Assembly (NCBI RefSeq): GCF_004801855.1
Contig: NZ_SSTC01000037.1
Span: forward strand, 1 to 43,206
Direction of reading: 5' to 3'
Length of the DNA: 43,206 nt
Origin: Pseudomonas sp. A-1
GTDB taxonomy: Bacteria; Pseudomonadota; Gammaproteobacteria; Pseudomonadales; Pseudomonadaceae
In this document: positions 8,461 to 19,564 of the stretch, one piece after another
Position numbering within the stretch: the stretch's first letter is position 1
Layout: every line of letters begins with the position of its first letter
Made by a program: the position numbers and the translations under genes
The notes under the pieces: model-generated
The model's database searches: none
Told to the model about the DNA's origin: nothing
The model's input: only the letters and a program-made list of their open reading frames with translations

Positions 8461-9822
8461 ATGGCCAAGGCCAAGCGCATGTACGGCTGCAGCGAGTGCG
8501 GCGCCACCTTCCCCAAGTGGGCCGGGCAGTGCGGCGAGTGCGGGGCGTGGAACACCCTGATCGAGACCGTGCTGGAGGGGACGGCGACGCCCAGTGGCCG
8601 CGGCGGCTGGGCCGGCCAGCAGGCCAACGTCAGGACCCTCGCCGAGGTCAGCGTCGAGGAGACGCCGCGCTTCTCCACCGCCTCCAGCGAGCTGGACCGC
8701 GTGCTCGGCGGCGGCCTGGTCGACGGCTCGGTGGTGCTGATCGGCGGCGACCCGGGCATCGGCAAGTCGACCATCCTGCTGCAGACCCTGTGCCGCATCG
8801 CCGAGCGCATGCCGGCGCTGTACGTCACCGGCGAGGAGTCGCAGCAGCAGGTGGCGATGCGCGCGCGGCGTCTCGGCCTGCCCGAGGACAAGCTCAAGGT
8901 GATGACCGAGACCAACATCGAGACCATCATCGCCACCGCGCGCCAGGAGAAGCCGCGGGTGATGGTGATCGACTCGATCCAGACCATCTTCACCGAGCAG
9001 CTGCAGTCGGCGCCGGGCGGCGTCGCCCAGGTGCGCGAGAGCGCGGCGCTCTTGGTGCGCTTCGCCAAGCAGAGCGGCACCGCGGTGTTCCTGGTCGGCC
9101 ACGTCACCAAGGAAGGTGCGCTGGCCGGCCCGCGGGTGCTCGAGCACATGGTCGACACCGTGCTGTACTTCGAGGGCGAGTCGGACGGCCGCCTGCGCCT
9201 GCTGCGCGCGGTGAAGAACCGCTTCGGCGCGGTCAACGAGCTGGGCGTGTTCGCCATGACCGACCGCGGCCTCAAGGAGGTCAGCAACCCCTCGGCGATC
9301 TTCCTCACCCGCGCCCAGGAGGAGGTGCCGGGCAGCGTGGTGATGGCCACCTGGGAGGGCTCGCGGCCGATGCTGGTGGAGGTGCAGGCGCTGGTCGACA
9401 CCAGCCACATGGCCAACCCGCGCCGGGTGACCCTCGGCCTCGACCCCAACCGCCTGGCCATGCTGCTGGCCGTGCTGCACCGCCACGGCAGCATTCCCAC
9501 CTACGACCAGGACGTGTTCCTCAACGTGGTCGGCGGGGTCAAGGTGCTGGAGACCGCCTCGGACCTGGCGCTGCTCGCCGCGGTGATCTCCAGCCTGCGC
9601 AACAAGCCGCTGCCGCACGACCTGCTGGTGTTCGGCGAGATCGGCCTGTCCGGCGAGATCCGCCCGGTGCCCAGCGGCCAGGAGCGCTTGAAGGAAGCCG
9701 CCAAGCACGGCTTCAAGCGCGCCATCGTGCCCAGGGGCAACGCGCCCAAGGAGTCGCCGGCGGGGCTGGAGGTGGTGGCGGTGACGCGCCTGGAGCAGGC
9801 GCTGGATGCGCTGTTCGAGTAG
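8461..9822 (+). CDS. radA: DNA repair protein RadA
   Basis: A 453-residue protein that drives branch migration of recombination intermediates with RecA. The N-terminal zinc finger has Cys10, Cys13, Cys24 and Cys27. The RecA-like ATPase has Walker A GGDPGIGKST (residues 95-104), and the RadA-specific KNRFG motif is at 252-256. The C-terminal Lon-protease-like domain (GEIGLSGEIRPVPSGQERLKEAAKHGF) lacks the catalytic serine, as expected. The start at ATG 8461 fits the family. A candidate -10 TATTAT is at 8430-8435. It converges on the PilZ gene, with 6 bp between the stops. Confidence 0.97.
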   Translation: MAKAKRMYGCSECGATFPKWAGQCGECGAWNTLIETVLEGTATPSGRGGWAGQQANVRTLAEVSVEETPRFSTASSELDRVLGGGLVDGSVVLIGGDPGIGKSTILLQTLCRIAERMPALYVTGEESQQQVAMRARRLGLPEDKLKVMTETNIETIIATARQEKPRVMVIDSIQTIFTEQLQSAPGGVAQVRESAALLVRFAKQSGTAVFLVGHVTKEGALAGPRVLEHMVDTVLYFEGESDGRLRLLRAVKNRFGAVNELGVFAMTDRGLKEVSNPSAIFLTRAQEEVPGSVVMATWEGSRPMLVEVQALVDTSHMANPRRVTLGLDPNRLAMLLAVLHRHGSIPTYDQDVFLNVVGGVKVLETASDLALLAAVISSLRNKPLPHDLLVFGEIGLSGEIRPVPSGQERLKEAAKHGFKRAIVPRGNAPKESPAGLEVVAVTRLEQALDALFE

Positions 9823-9828
9823 CGCCGG

Positions 9829-10197
9829 CTAGCCGCGCAGCAGGGCGCTCAGCTCGCGCTCGAGCAGCTCTCGGCTGCCCAGGTTGAGCTCGATGAGGCG
9901 GCGCAGGTGGGTGATCGAGTCGAGGTCGATCTCCCGGCAGTAGAAGCCGAGCAGGTCGTCGCTCTGGTGGGCCAGGCTCACCGTCATGCGCACCTCGACC
10001 TGCGGGGCGAGCTGGAGGCTGGCGTGGATCGCGGTGTCGGGCTGCATTGCCCAGCCGGCCGGGCGGCTGACCAGCAGGCCCTTCAGGGACAGGTCATGCA
10101 GCTGCACGGTCCAGCGCTGCGCGCCGTGCCGCAGTTCGGCGTCGGCCTCGAAGGGGATGCGCTGGAAACGGCGACGCTCGTGGGACTGCTCGGGCAT
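9829..10197 (-). CDS. PilZ-domain cyclic-di-GMP receptor (PA4608-like)
   Basis: A 122-residue single PilZ domain. Both c-di-GMP contact motifs are present: the arginine motif RRRFQR at residues 8-13 and DLSLKG (D-x-S-x-x-G) at residues 35-40. Size and N-terminus are close to P. aeruginosa PA4608, a stand-alone c-di-GMP binding protein whose partner I do not know. GAGGAG lies eight bases before ATG 10197, and a TATAGT -10-like box lies at 10227-10232 on the minus strand. The diguanylate cyclase at 13568-15235 is a possible but unproven source of its ligand. Confidence 0.92.
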   Translation of the reverse strand: MPEQSHERRRFQRIPFEADAELRHGAQRWTVQLHDLSLKGLLVSRPAGWAMQPDTAIHASLQLAPQVEVRMTVSLAHQSDDLLGFYCREIDLDSITHLRRLIELNLGSRELLERELSALLRG

Positions 10198-10264
10198 GAC
10201 GGGGCTCCTCGATGGTTTGCGGCGGCACTATAAGCCATGTCGGGTCGGTGCGGCTGGGGTGCGG

Positions 10265-10297
10265 GCAAAAAGAAACCCGGCCGGGGCCGGGTTTCTT
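10265..10297 (-). terminator. Rho-independent terminator of glyA
   Basis: A perfect 12-bp stem AAGAAACCCGGC (10270-10281 with 10286-10297) with loop CGGG is followed by a run of five T on the minus strand. It lies about 20 bp past the glyA stop and also separates glyA from the PilZ gene. Confidence 0.9.
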
Positions 10298-10315
10298 CAG
10301 TGCGCAGCGTGAGCC

Positions 10316-11572
10316 TTACTTGCCGTACACCGGCAGGCGGGCGCAGACGGCCTTGACCTTCTCGCGCACGGCGTCGATCACCGACTCGTCGCCCATGTTC
10401 TGCAGGATGTCGCAGATCCAGCCGGCCAGCTCGCGGCACTCGGCTTCGCCGAAACCGCGGGTGGTCACCGCCGGGGTGCCGATGCGCAGGCCGGAGGTGA
10501 CGAAGGGCGAACGCGGGTCGTTCGGCACGGCGTTCTTGTTGACGGTGATGAAGGCGCGACCCAGGGCGGCGTCCGCGTCCTTGCCGGTGATGTCCTGCTT
10601 GATCAGGCTGAGCAGGAACAGGTGGTTCTGGGTGCCGCCGGAAACCACGTCGAAGCCGCGCTCGACGAACACCTCGGCCATGGCCTGGGCGTTCTTCACC
10701 ACCTGCTGCTGGTAGGCCTTGAACTCGGGGCTCAGCGCTTCCTTGAAGCACACCGCCTTGGCGGCGATCACGTGCATCAGCGGGCCGCCCTGGCCGCCCG
10801 GGAACACGGCGGAGTTCAGCTTCTTCTCGATCTCCTCGTTGGCCTTGGCGAGGATCAGGCCGCCGCGCGGGCCGCGCAGGGTCTTGTGGGTGGTGGTGGT
10901 GACCACGTCGGCGAACGGCACCGGGTTCGGGTACACGCCGGCGGCGACCAGACCGGCCACGTGGGCCATGTCGACGAACAGGTAGGCACCGACCTTGTCG
11001 GCGATCTCGCGGAAGCGGGCGAAGTCCAGCACCTGCGAGTAGGCGGAGAAGCCGGCGATGATCATCTTCGGCTGGTGCTCGACGGCCAGGCGCTCGACCT
11101 CGTCGTAGTCGATCAGGCCGGTTTCCGGGTTCAGGCCGTACTGCACGGCGTTGTAGATCTTGCCGGAGAAGTTGACGCTGGCGCCGTGGGTCAGGTGGCC
11201 GCCGTGGGCCAGGCTCATGCCCAGCACGGTGTCGCCCGGCTTGACCAGCGCCTGGAACACCGCGGCGTTGGCCTGGGAGCCGGCGTGCGGCTGGACGTTG
11301 GCGTAGTCGGCGCCGAACAGCTCTTTGGCGCGGTCGATGGCCAGCTGCTCGACGATGTCGACGTATTCGCAACCGCCGTAGTAGCGCTTGTGCGGGTAGC
11401 CTTCGGCGTACTTGTTGGTCAGCACGCTGCCCTGGGCTTCCATCACCGCCGGGCTGGTGTAGTTTTCAGAGGCGATCAGCTCGATGTGCTCTTCCTGGCG
11501 CTGGGCTTCTTGCTCCATGGCGGCAAACAGGTCGGCGTCATAGCGGGCGAGGGTCAAATCACGGCTGAACAT
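10316..11572 (-). CDS. glyA: Serine hydroxymethyltransferase GlyA
   Basis: A 418-residue PLP enzyme that converts serine and tetrahydrofolate to glycine and methylene-tetrahydrofolate, the main source of one-carbon units. The PLP-binding lysine is Lys230 in [16 protein letters not shown]. Other family blocks are [13 protein letters not shown] (31-43), [15 protein letters not shown] (53-67) and [12 protein letters not shown] (201-212). The start at ATG 11572 gives the family N-terminus MFSRDLTL. An in-frame extension to 11647 crosses the predicted promoter and is rejected. Pseudomonads often have several glyA paralogues; which one this is cannot be told here. Confidence 0.96.
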   Translation of the reverse strand: MFSRDLTLARYDADLFAAMEQEAQRQEEHIELIASENYTSPAVMEAQGSVLTNKYAEGYPHKRYYGGCEYVDIVEQLAIDRAKELFGADYANVQPHAGSQANAAVFQALVKPGDTVLGMSLAHGGHLTHGASVNFSGKIYNAVQYGLNPETGLIDYDEVERLAVEHQPKMIIAGFSAYSQVLDFARFREIADKVGAYLFVDMAHVAGLVAAGVYPNPVPFADVVTTTTHKTLRGPRGGLILAKANEEIEKKLNSAVFPGGQGGPLMHVIAAKAVCFKEALSPEFKAYQQQVVKNAQAMAEVFVERGFDVVSGGTQNHLFLLSLIKQDITGKDADAALGRAFITVNKNAVPNDPRSPFVTSGLRIGTPAVTTRGFGEAECRELAGWICDILQNMGDESVIDAVREKVKAVCARLPVYGK

Positions 11573-11616
11573 GGCGGTCCTCTGGGGATCGGGGCGAATA
11601 GGGAGATAAGAGCGGT

Positions 11617-11645
11617 ATTCTACCCGAATGCCGCCGGGCTGGCAC
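11617..11645 (-). promoter_or_regulatory. Predicted sigma70 promoter of glyA
   Basis: On the minus strand, -35 GTGCCA (11640-11645), a 17-bp spacer and -10 TAGAAT (11617-11622) predict a start near 11610 and a leader of about 38 nt. I see no glycine or other riboswitch in that short leader. Confidence 0.55.
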
Positions 11646-11823
11646 ATGAATGGGCGTCACGCGTCAGACAAGCGGCCCTCATGCGCCCGCCGCGGCCCGC
11701 CAGTCCCGCTGGTTTGCCCTGTCCGGCGCATTCGGGTAGCTTTGCGCCACGCGTGCGAGGCCCCTGCGGCGCGGAGTTCGCCGCCGGCCTTGCCCCCACC
11801 GTCGTCAACCATTCAGGTCCGTC

Positions 11824-13488
<1,665 letters not shown>

Positions 13489-13505
13489 ACGGCCGCCGGA
13501 TGAAG

Positions 13506-13532
13506 AAACGGAGCCTCAGGGCTCCGTTTTTT
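13506..13532 (+). terminator. Rho-independent terminator of ettA
   Basis: A 10-bp perfect stem AAACGGAGCC (13506-13515) with GGCTCCGTTT (13520-13529), loop TCAG, is followed by T residues through 13532. It begins 17 bp past the ettA stop. Confidence 0.9.
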
Positions 13533-13567
13533 CTTGCCGGCCTCTGGCTGCACGCCAGCCGAGCCTG

Positions 13568-15235
<1,668 letters not shown>

Positions 15236-15310
15236 GCTGCCGGGTTCCGTGGCTGAGTGTCGGCGTGCAGGGTTTCCGCTGACTGCGGTCACCGGTCCTT
15301 TGAACGGCTC

Positions 15311-15357
15311 AGTATAACCTCGCAGTGTTGCCGGAATGCGTCGATTGTCGCATTCCG
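15311..15357 (-). promoter_or_regulatory. Candidate promoter and operator-like dyad of the diguanylate cyclase gene
   Basis: TATACT on the minus strand (15311-15316) is a good -10 box about 75 bp before the start codon. The -35 position has no consensus match and is instead covered by a perfect 9-bp inverted repeat, CGGAATGCG (15332-15340) and CGCATTCCG (15349-15357), with 8 bp between the arms. A weak -35 overlapped by a dyad suggests an activated promoter; the regulator is unknown. Confidence 0.5.
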
Positions 15358-15563
15358 ATGGTGCCTTGTGGTGGCGGCGCTGCCGTTGATCGGCGTCAGT
15401 GCAAACCGGCGGCGGGCCGTCCAATTGAAGACGATGCCGATCCTGCGGAGCAGCCGGGATGGCCGCCATTGCCGCCCCCCATGCCGCCCTCGATGCCCTG
15501 GCCTCCGAGCGGCGCAGGGCTGAGCCGCTCGAGACTGGCCCCGGCCGCCGGTTGCAGCCGTTC

Positions 15564-15592
15564 TTGTCATTCCCTGGCTGCGGGTCAACAAT
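15564..15592 (+). promoter_or_regulatory. Predicted promoter of the Lon-like protease gene
   Basis: -35 TTGTCA (15564-15569, five of six consensus bases), a 17-bp spacer and -10 AACAAT (15587-15592) would give a start near 15599 and a leader of about 100 nt. Confidence 0.5.
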
Positions 15593-15698
15593 CGGCGGCA
15601 GTCCGCCCGTCGTCGCGCTGCGCTTGCCCGCCGCCCGGCCGGGTCGCCCGGCGCGGCCGCTCGCCGCGCCTGCCCGTCACCTGTGTGGAACCCCCTCG

Positions 15699-18170
15699 AT
15701 GGCCGATTTCCAGCAATCCCTGCGCCTGCTGCCCGAGCAGCTGGGCAGCCAGTTCAGCGCCGAGCTGCTCAACTTCAACAGTACCGACGAACTCGAGCCG
15801 TTCCGCGGCGTGCTCGGCCAGGAGCGCGCGGTGGCCGCCCTGCAGTTCGGCGTGGCCATGCCGCGCCCCGGCTACAACGTGTTCGTCATGGGCGAGCCGG
15901 GCACCGGGCGCTTCTCCTTCGTGCGCCGCTACCTCAAGGCCGAGGCCAAGCGCCAGGTCACCCCGTGCGACTGGGTCTACGTCAACAACTTCGACGAGCC
16001 GCGCGAGCCGCGTGCGCTGCGCCTCGACCAGGGCAGCGCGCAGGGGCTGATGGCCGACATCGACCAGCTGATCGACAATCTGCTGGCCACCTTCCCGGCG
16101 GTATTCGAGACGCCCACCTACCAGCAGAAGAAGAGCGCCATCGACCGCGCCTTCAACCAGCGCTACGACCGCGCCCTGGATATCATCGAGAAGCAGGCCC
16201 TGGAGCGCGGCATCGCCCTGTACCGCGACAGCGCCAACATCGCCTTCACCCCGATGCAGGACGGCAAGGCGCTGGACGAGGCCGAGTTCGCCCAGCTGCC
16301 GGAAGCCGAGCGCGAGCGCTTCCACGACGACATCGCCGAGCTGGAGGAGCGCCTCAACGAGGAGCTGGTCGGCCTGCCGCAATGGAAGCGCGAGTCGAGC
16401 AACCAGCTGCGCCAGCTCAACGAGGAGACCATCACCCTGGCCCTGCAGCCGCTGCTGGCGCCGCTGTCGGCCAAGTATGCGGAGAACGTCGGCGTCTGCA
16501 CCTGGCTGCAGGCCCTGCAGCTCAACCTGCTGAAGACCGTGGTCGACCAGCTGGTCGAGGACAACCGTCCGGATGCGCAGAAGCGCCAGGGGCTGGTGGA
16601 GTTCTATGCGCCCAGCCTGGTGGTCGGCCATGTCCACAACGGCGGCGCACCGGTGGTGTTCGAGCCGCACCCGACCTACGACAACCTGTTCGGCCGCATC
16701 GAGTACAGCTCCGACCAGGGCGCGCTGTACACCAGCTATCGCCAGCTGCGCCCCGGTGCGCTGCACCGCGCCAACGGCGGCTTCCTGATCCTCGAGGCCG
16801 AGCGGCTGCTCTCCGAGCCGTTCGTCTGGGACGCGCTCAAGCGCGCCTTGCACTCGCGCCAGCTGAAGATGGAGTCGCCGCTGGCCGAACTCGGCCGCAT
16901 CGCCACCGTCACCCTCACCCCGCAGGTGATCCCGCTGCAGGTCAAGGTGGTGATCGTCGGCTCGCGCGAGGTCTACTACGCCCTGCAGGACCTCGACCCG
17001 GACTTCCAGGAACTGTTCCGCGTGCTCGCCGACTTCGACGAGGACATCCCGCTGCTCGAGGACAGCCTCGAGCAGTTCGCCCAGCTGCTGAAGACGCGCA
17101 CCTCCGAGGAGGGCCTGGCGCCGCTGACCAACGATGCCGTGGCGCGCCTGGCGACCTACAGCGCGCGCCTGGCCGAGCACCAGGGGCGGCTGTCGGCGCG
17201 CATCGGCGACCTGTTCCAGCTGGTCAGCGAGGCCGACTTCATCCGCCAACTGGCCGGCGAGGCGCTCACCGACGTCGGCCACATCGAGCGCGCGCTCAAG
17301 GCCAAGGCCACCCGCACCGGCCGGGTATCGGCGCGCATCCTCGACGACATGCTTGCCGGGGTTATCCTGATCGACACCGCCGGCGCCGCCATGGGCAAGT
17401 GTAACGGCCTGACCGTGCTGGAAGTCGGCGACTCGGCGTTCGGCGTGCCGGCGCGCATCTCCGCCACCGTCTATCCCGGCAGCTCGGGCATCGTCGACAT
17501 CGAGCGCGAGGTCAGCCTCGGCCAGCCGATCCACTCCAAGGGGGTGATGATCCTCACCGGCTATCTCGGCAGCCGCTACGCCCAGGAGTTCCCCCTGGAG
17601 ATCTCGGCGAGCATCGCCCTCGAGCAGTCCTATGGCTACGTCGACGGCGACAGCGCCTCGCTCGGCGAGGTGTGCACGCTGATCTCGGCCCTGTCGCGGG
17701 TGCCGCTCAAGCAGTGCTTCGCCATCACCGGCTCGATCAACCAGTTCGGCGAGGTGCAGGCGGTCGGCGGAGTCAACGAGAAGATCGAGGGCTTCTTCCG
17801 CCTGTGCGAGGCGCGCGGCCTCACCGGCGAGCAGGGGGTGATCATTCCCCACGCCAACGTCTGCAACCTGATGCTCGACGAGCGGGTGATCCAGGCGGTG
17901 CGCGCCGGGCAGTTCAGCGTCTACGCCGTGCGCACGGTGGACGAGGCGCTGAGCCTGCTGGTCGGCGAGCTGGCCGGCAGCGCCGACGAGTGCGGCATGT
18001 TCCCCGCCGGCTGCGTCAACGCGCGGGTGGTCGAGCGCCTGCGCGAGATCGCCGAGATCGAGGAGGAAACGGAAGCGGAGGAGGGCGAGAGCGCCGCCAG
18101 GGACGAGCCCCAGGCCAGGAGCCCGGCCGCCGCGCAGCCGCCGCGCCAGGCCCGTCGTCGCCGCTACTGA
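15699..18170 (+). CDS. Lon-like AAA (AAA_32/LonB-related) protease with altered ATPase motifs
   Basis: An 823-residue soluble protein of the bacterial Lon-related family (YcbZ/LonH relatives). The C-terminal protease domain has the Ser-Lys dyad: Ser652 in YVDGDSAS and Lys695 in [11 protein letters not shown], 43 residues apart as in E. coli Lon. The N-terminal AAA region shows GEPGTGRFS at 65-73 where Walker A would be, with Arg71 in place of lysine, and LILEAE near residue 366 in place of a Walker B Asp-Glu. A helical insertion (about 110-250) lies between. The last ~45 residues are acidic and then Arg/Pro-rich. ATG 15699 is chosen because [15 protein letters not shown] fits the family; the frame is open back to 15459. 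Its substrates are unknown. Confidence 0.88.
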   Translation: MADFQQSLRLLPEQLGSQFSAELLNFNSTDELEPFRGVLGQERAVAALQFGVAMPRPGYNVFVMGEPGTGRFSFVRRYLKAEAKRQVTPCDWVYVNNFDEPREPRALRLDQGSAQGLMADIDQLIDNLLATFPAVFETPTYQQKKSAIDRAFNQRYDRALDIIEKQALERGIALYRDSANIAFTPMQDGKALDEAEFAQLPEAERERFHDDIAELEERLNEELVGLPQWKRESSNQLRQLNEETITLALQPLLAPLSAKYAENVGVCTWLQALQLNLLKTVVDQLVEDNRPDAQKRQGLVEFYAPSLVVGHVHNGGAPVVFEPHPTYDNLFGRIEYSSDQGALYTSYRQLRPGALHRANGGFLILEAERLLSEPFVWDALKRALHSRQLKMESPLAELGRIATVTLTPQVIPLQVKVVIVGSREVYYALQDLDPDFQELFRVLADFDEDIPLLEDSLEQFAQLLKTRTSEEGLAPLTNDAVARLATYSARLAEHQGRLSARIGDLFQLVSEADFIRQLAGEALTDVGHIERALKAKATRTGRVSARILDDMLAGVILIDTAGAAMGKCNGLTVLEVGDSAFGVPARISATVYPGSSGIVDIEREVSLGQPIHSKGVMILTGYLGSRYAQEFPLEISASIALEQSYGYVDGDSASLGEVCTLISALSRVPLKQCFAITGSINQFGEVQAVGGVNEKIEGFFRLCEARGLTGEQGVIIPHANVCNLMLDERVIQAVRAGQFSVYAVRTVDEALSLLVGELAGSADECGMFPAGCVNARVVERLREIAEIEEETEAEEGESAARDEPQARSPAAAQPPRQARRRRY

Positions 18171-18267
18171 GACGCCCCGGGCGCGTTCTGGCGGTTTTCT
18201 GTACAGCCGGCCGCGGGCTGCCGCGGCTGGCCGGTTGCGCCCATCTGCCCCCGTCTCATGCACAAGG

Positions 18268-18291
18268 TTATCCACAGATCGCGGGGATAAC
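18268..18291 (+). promoter_or_regulatory. Perfect DnaA box with an inverted imperfect box
   Basis: TTATCCACA (18268-18276) matches the DnaA box consensus exactly. GTTATCC (18267-18273) pairs with GGATAAC (18285-18291), so a second, weaker box (TTATCCCCG on the minus strand) faces it. The site lies just upstream of a candidate promoter (-35 TTTCCA 18299-18304, -10 TAGGAT 18322-18327) for the gene at 18357. Confidence 0.6.
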
Positions 18292-18356
18292 TGGCGACTT
18301 TCCAGCAGGGCCCCGGGCGACTAGGATCAAGTCAGGACCCTGCGAGGAGAGTCGCC

Positions 18357-18692
18357 ATGTCGCGTCACTTCTGTCTGACCCGGCGCAGCCCGGGCATCGT
18401 CACGCGCATCGAATGCACGATCCGCCCGCTGGCCGGTGGCCAGGGCCTGTGGACGCTGCTCTGCGCTGCCGGCCTGAATGCCTGCCAGCCCTCGGCGGTC
18501 AAGGCGCAAGGCCCGTTCCACGGCCTCGCCGAGGCGCAGGAGGTGCTCGCCGAAATCGTCGAGAATCTGCACAACCAGGGCTATCAGACGGTCGCCGAAC
18601 CGCCGATCTGGTGCCTGCACCTGCAGGCCGAACTGCGCCGGCAGAATGCCGGGCGCGGCCATCCGGCCGGCGGCTTCCGCCTGGTGCCCTAG
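18357..18692 (+). CDS. Hypothetical protein, 111 residues, flanked by DnaA boxes
   Basis: I do not recognise this protein. It begins [20 protein letters not shown] and has GAGGAGAG about five bases before ATG 18357, a strong ribosome site. The first half is mixed and cysteine-bearing (Cys6, Cys20, Cys36, Cys43). The middle ([21 protein letters not shown]) is a clear amphipathic helix, and the tail is basic. No signal peptide or membrane segment is visible. It stands alone, 186 bp after the Lon-like gene and 173 bp before the UPF0114 gene. Each flank carries a perfect TTATCCACA box. Coding is supported by the ribosome site and codon-position GC bias seen by eye. Confidence 0.7.
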   Translation: MSRHFCLTRRSPGIVTRIECTIRPLAGGQGLWTLLCAAGLNACQPSAVKAQGPFHGLAEAQEVLAEIVENLHNQGYQTVAEPPIWCLHLQAELRRQNAGRGHPAGGFRLVP

Positions 18693-18774
18693 GACGGCAG
18701 CTGCCGCTCGGGCCAGCTACGCACGGCCTGCCGTTGGTCGCCGTGCGCCATTCATCCAGAATCCTTCCACACAA

Positions 18775-18783
18775 TTATCCACA
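18775..18783 (+). promoter_or_regulatory. Second perfect DnaA box
   Basis: TTATCCACA, identical to and in the same direction as the box at 18268, lies 507 bp downstream of it. It is between the stop of the hypothetical gene and a TATACT -10-like box for the UPF0114 gene. Confidence 0.6.
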
Positions 18784-18826
18784 GCCTGCGGCGCTGCCCG
18801 GGCTGCAGGAAGGAGCGGACGGACGG

Positions 18827-18832
18827 TATACT
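18827..18832 (+). promoter_or_regulatory. Candidate -10 box of the UPF0114 gene
   Basis: TATACT lies 34 bp before ATG 18866. I see no good -35 at 16-18 bp spacing, so this is a weak call. Confidence 0.35.
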
Positions 18833-18865
18833 CGCCGCTCCCTTGTTCACCGCCGTGCCCCTTTC

Positions 18866-19354
18866 ATGGAACGACTCATCGAAAACACCATGTACGCCGC
18901 GCGCTGGCTGCTGGCGCCGATCTATTTCGGCCTGTCGCTGGCGCTGCTGGCCCTGGCCCTGAAGTTCTTCCAGGAAATCTTCCACGTCCTGCCCCACGTG
19001 TTCGAGCTGGCCGAGGCCGAGCTGATCCTGGTGCTGCTGTCGCTGATCGACATGGCGCTGGTCGGCGGCCTGCTGGTGATGGTGATGTTCTCCGGCTACG
19101 AGAACTTCGTTTCCCAGCTCGACATCGCCGACGGCAGGGAGAAGCTCGAGTGGCTGGGCAAGATGGACGCCGGCTCGCTCAAGCTCAAGGTGGCCTCGTC
19201 CATCGTGGCGATCTCCTCGATCCACCTGCTGCGCATGTTCATGGACGCGCAGAAGATCCCCAACGACAAGCTGCTGTGGTACGTGATCATCCACATGACC
19301 TTCGTGGTCTCGGCCTTCGCCATGGCCTACGTGGACAAGCTGACCAAGCACTGA
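18866..19354 (+). CDS. UPF0114/YqhA-family inner-membrane protein
   Basis: A 162-residue protein with four hydrophobic segments (about residues 12-32, 48-70, 105-122 and 136-155). The family blocks [44 protein letters not shown] and [22 protein letters not shown] are present. The function of the family is unknown. ATG 18866 gives the standard N-terminus [14 protein letters not shown]. It is a single gene closed by a strong terminator. Confidence 0.92.
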   Translation: MERLIENTMYAARWLLAPIYFGLSLALLALALKFFQEIFHVLPHVFELAEAELILVLLSLIDMALVGGLLVMVMFSGYENFVSQLDIADGREKLEWLGKMDAGSLKLKVASSIVAISSIHLLRMFMDAQKIPNDKLLWYVIIHMTFVVSAFAMAYVDKLTKH

Positions 19355-19373
19355 CCCGGCCTTGCGTGCTTCC

Positions 19374-19418
19374 CGCCACCGCCCGTCTCGCCTCCGGCAG
19401 ACGGGCGGTGGCGTTTTT
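19374..19418 (+). terminator. Rho-independent terminator after the UPF0114 gene
   Basis: A perfect 15-bp stem (19374-19388 with 19399-19413, CGCCACCGCCCGTCT) with a 10-base loop is followed by TTTTT. It isolates the photolyase operon's regulatory region from upstream transcription. Confidence 0.92.
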
Positions 19419-19437
19419 GCCTTGCAGAAGCGTTTTT

Positions 19438-19474
19438 CTGTACAAATGCTGTGCATCATATGTTTTGTGTACAG
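19438..19474 (+). promoter_or_regulatory. TGTACA operator cluster upstream of the photolyase operon (LitR/CarH-like)
   Basis: TGTACA occurs at 19439-19444 and 19468-19473, and the one-mismatch TGTGCA at 19450-19455. The first two elements are 11 bp apart, the repeat period of CarH operators. TGTGCA and the last TGTACA are separated by exactly 12 bp, the spacing I recall for class II LitR sites of Pseudomonas putida (TRTACA-N12-TGTAYA). The outer elements also form the inverted repeat CTGTACA / TGTACAG. The cluster lies 22 bp before the leader ORF. The binding protein is not encoded in this window. Confidence 0.55.
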
Positions 19475-19495
19475 TAATGCTGTGAGGTAACCGTC

Positions 19496-19564
19496 ATGAA
19501 CCTGCACCACCTCCCCATCCCGGCCCTGCCCGGCTGTCCGCACCGCCTGGCCGCCGAACCGTGA
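19496..19564 (+). CDS. Possible 22-codon leader peptide overlapping the photolyase start
   Basis: ATG 19496 is preceded by GAGGT at good spacing, a better ribosome site than anything before the photolyase GTG. The encoded peptide starts [14 protein letters not shown] and is rich in proline, leucine and histidine. Its stop TGA (19562-19564) overlaps the photolyase GTG start (19561-19563) as GTGA, the geometry of translational coupling. It resembles no protein I know. It may be a regulatory ORF or a chance frame. Confidence 0.4.
   Translation: MNLHHLPIPALPGCPHRLAAEP

Larger units (their letters stand above)
15236..15698. other. Divergent intergenic region between the diguanylate cyclase and Lon-like genes
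   Basis: This is 463 bp without a convincing gene, the longest gap in the window. It holds a -10-like box for the cyclase, a perfect inverted repeat at 15332-15357 and a predicted plus-strand promoter at 15564-15592. Open frames exist on both strands, but they are in-frame extensions of the flanking genes with proline/arginine-rich translations typical of GC-rich non-coding DNA. Confidence 0.7.

Noticed and set aside
15236-15469. N-terminal extension of the diguanylate cyclase
   Set aside because: It would overlap the TATACT -10 box and the inverted repeat; its composition is unlike a protein domain.
15459-15698. 80-codon N-terminal extension of the Lon-like protease
   Set aside because: It is in frame and open, but it is of low-complexity composition, runs through a predicted promoter, and precedes a start ([10 protein letters not shown]) that fits the family.
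18195-18236. TGTACA at 18200-18205 and a GC-rich palindrome after the Lon-like gene, as a second LitR site or terminator
   Set aside because: The TGTACA has no partner at 11 or 12 bp spacing, and the palindrome has no T run.
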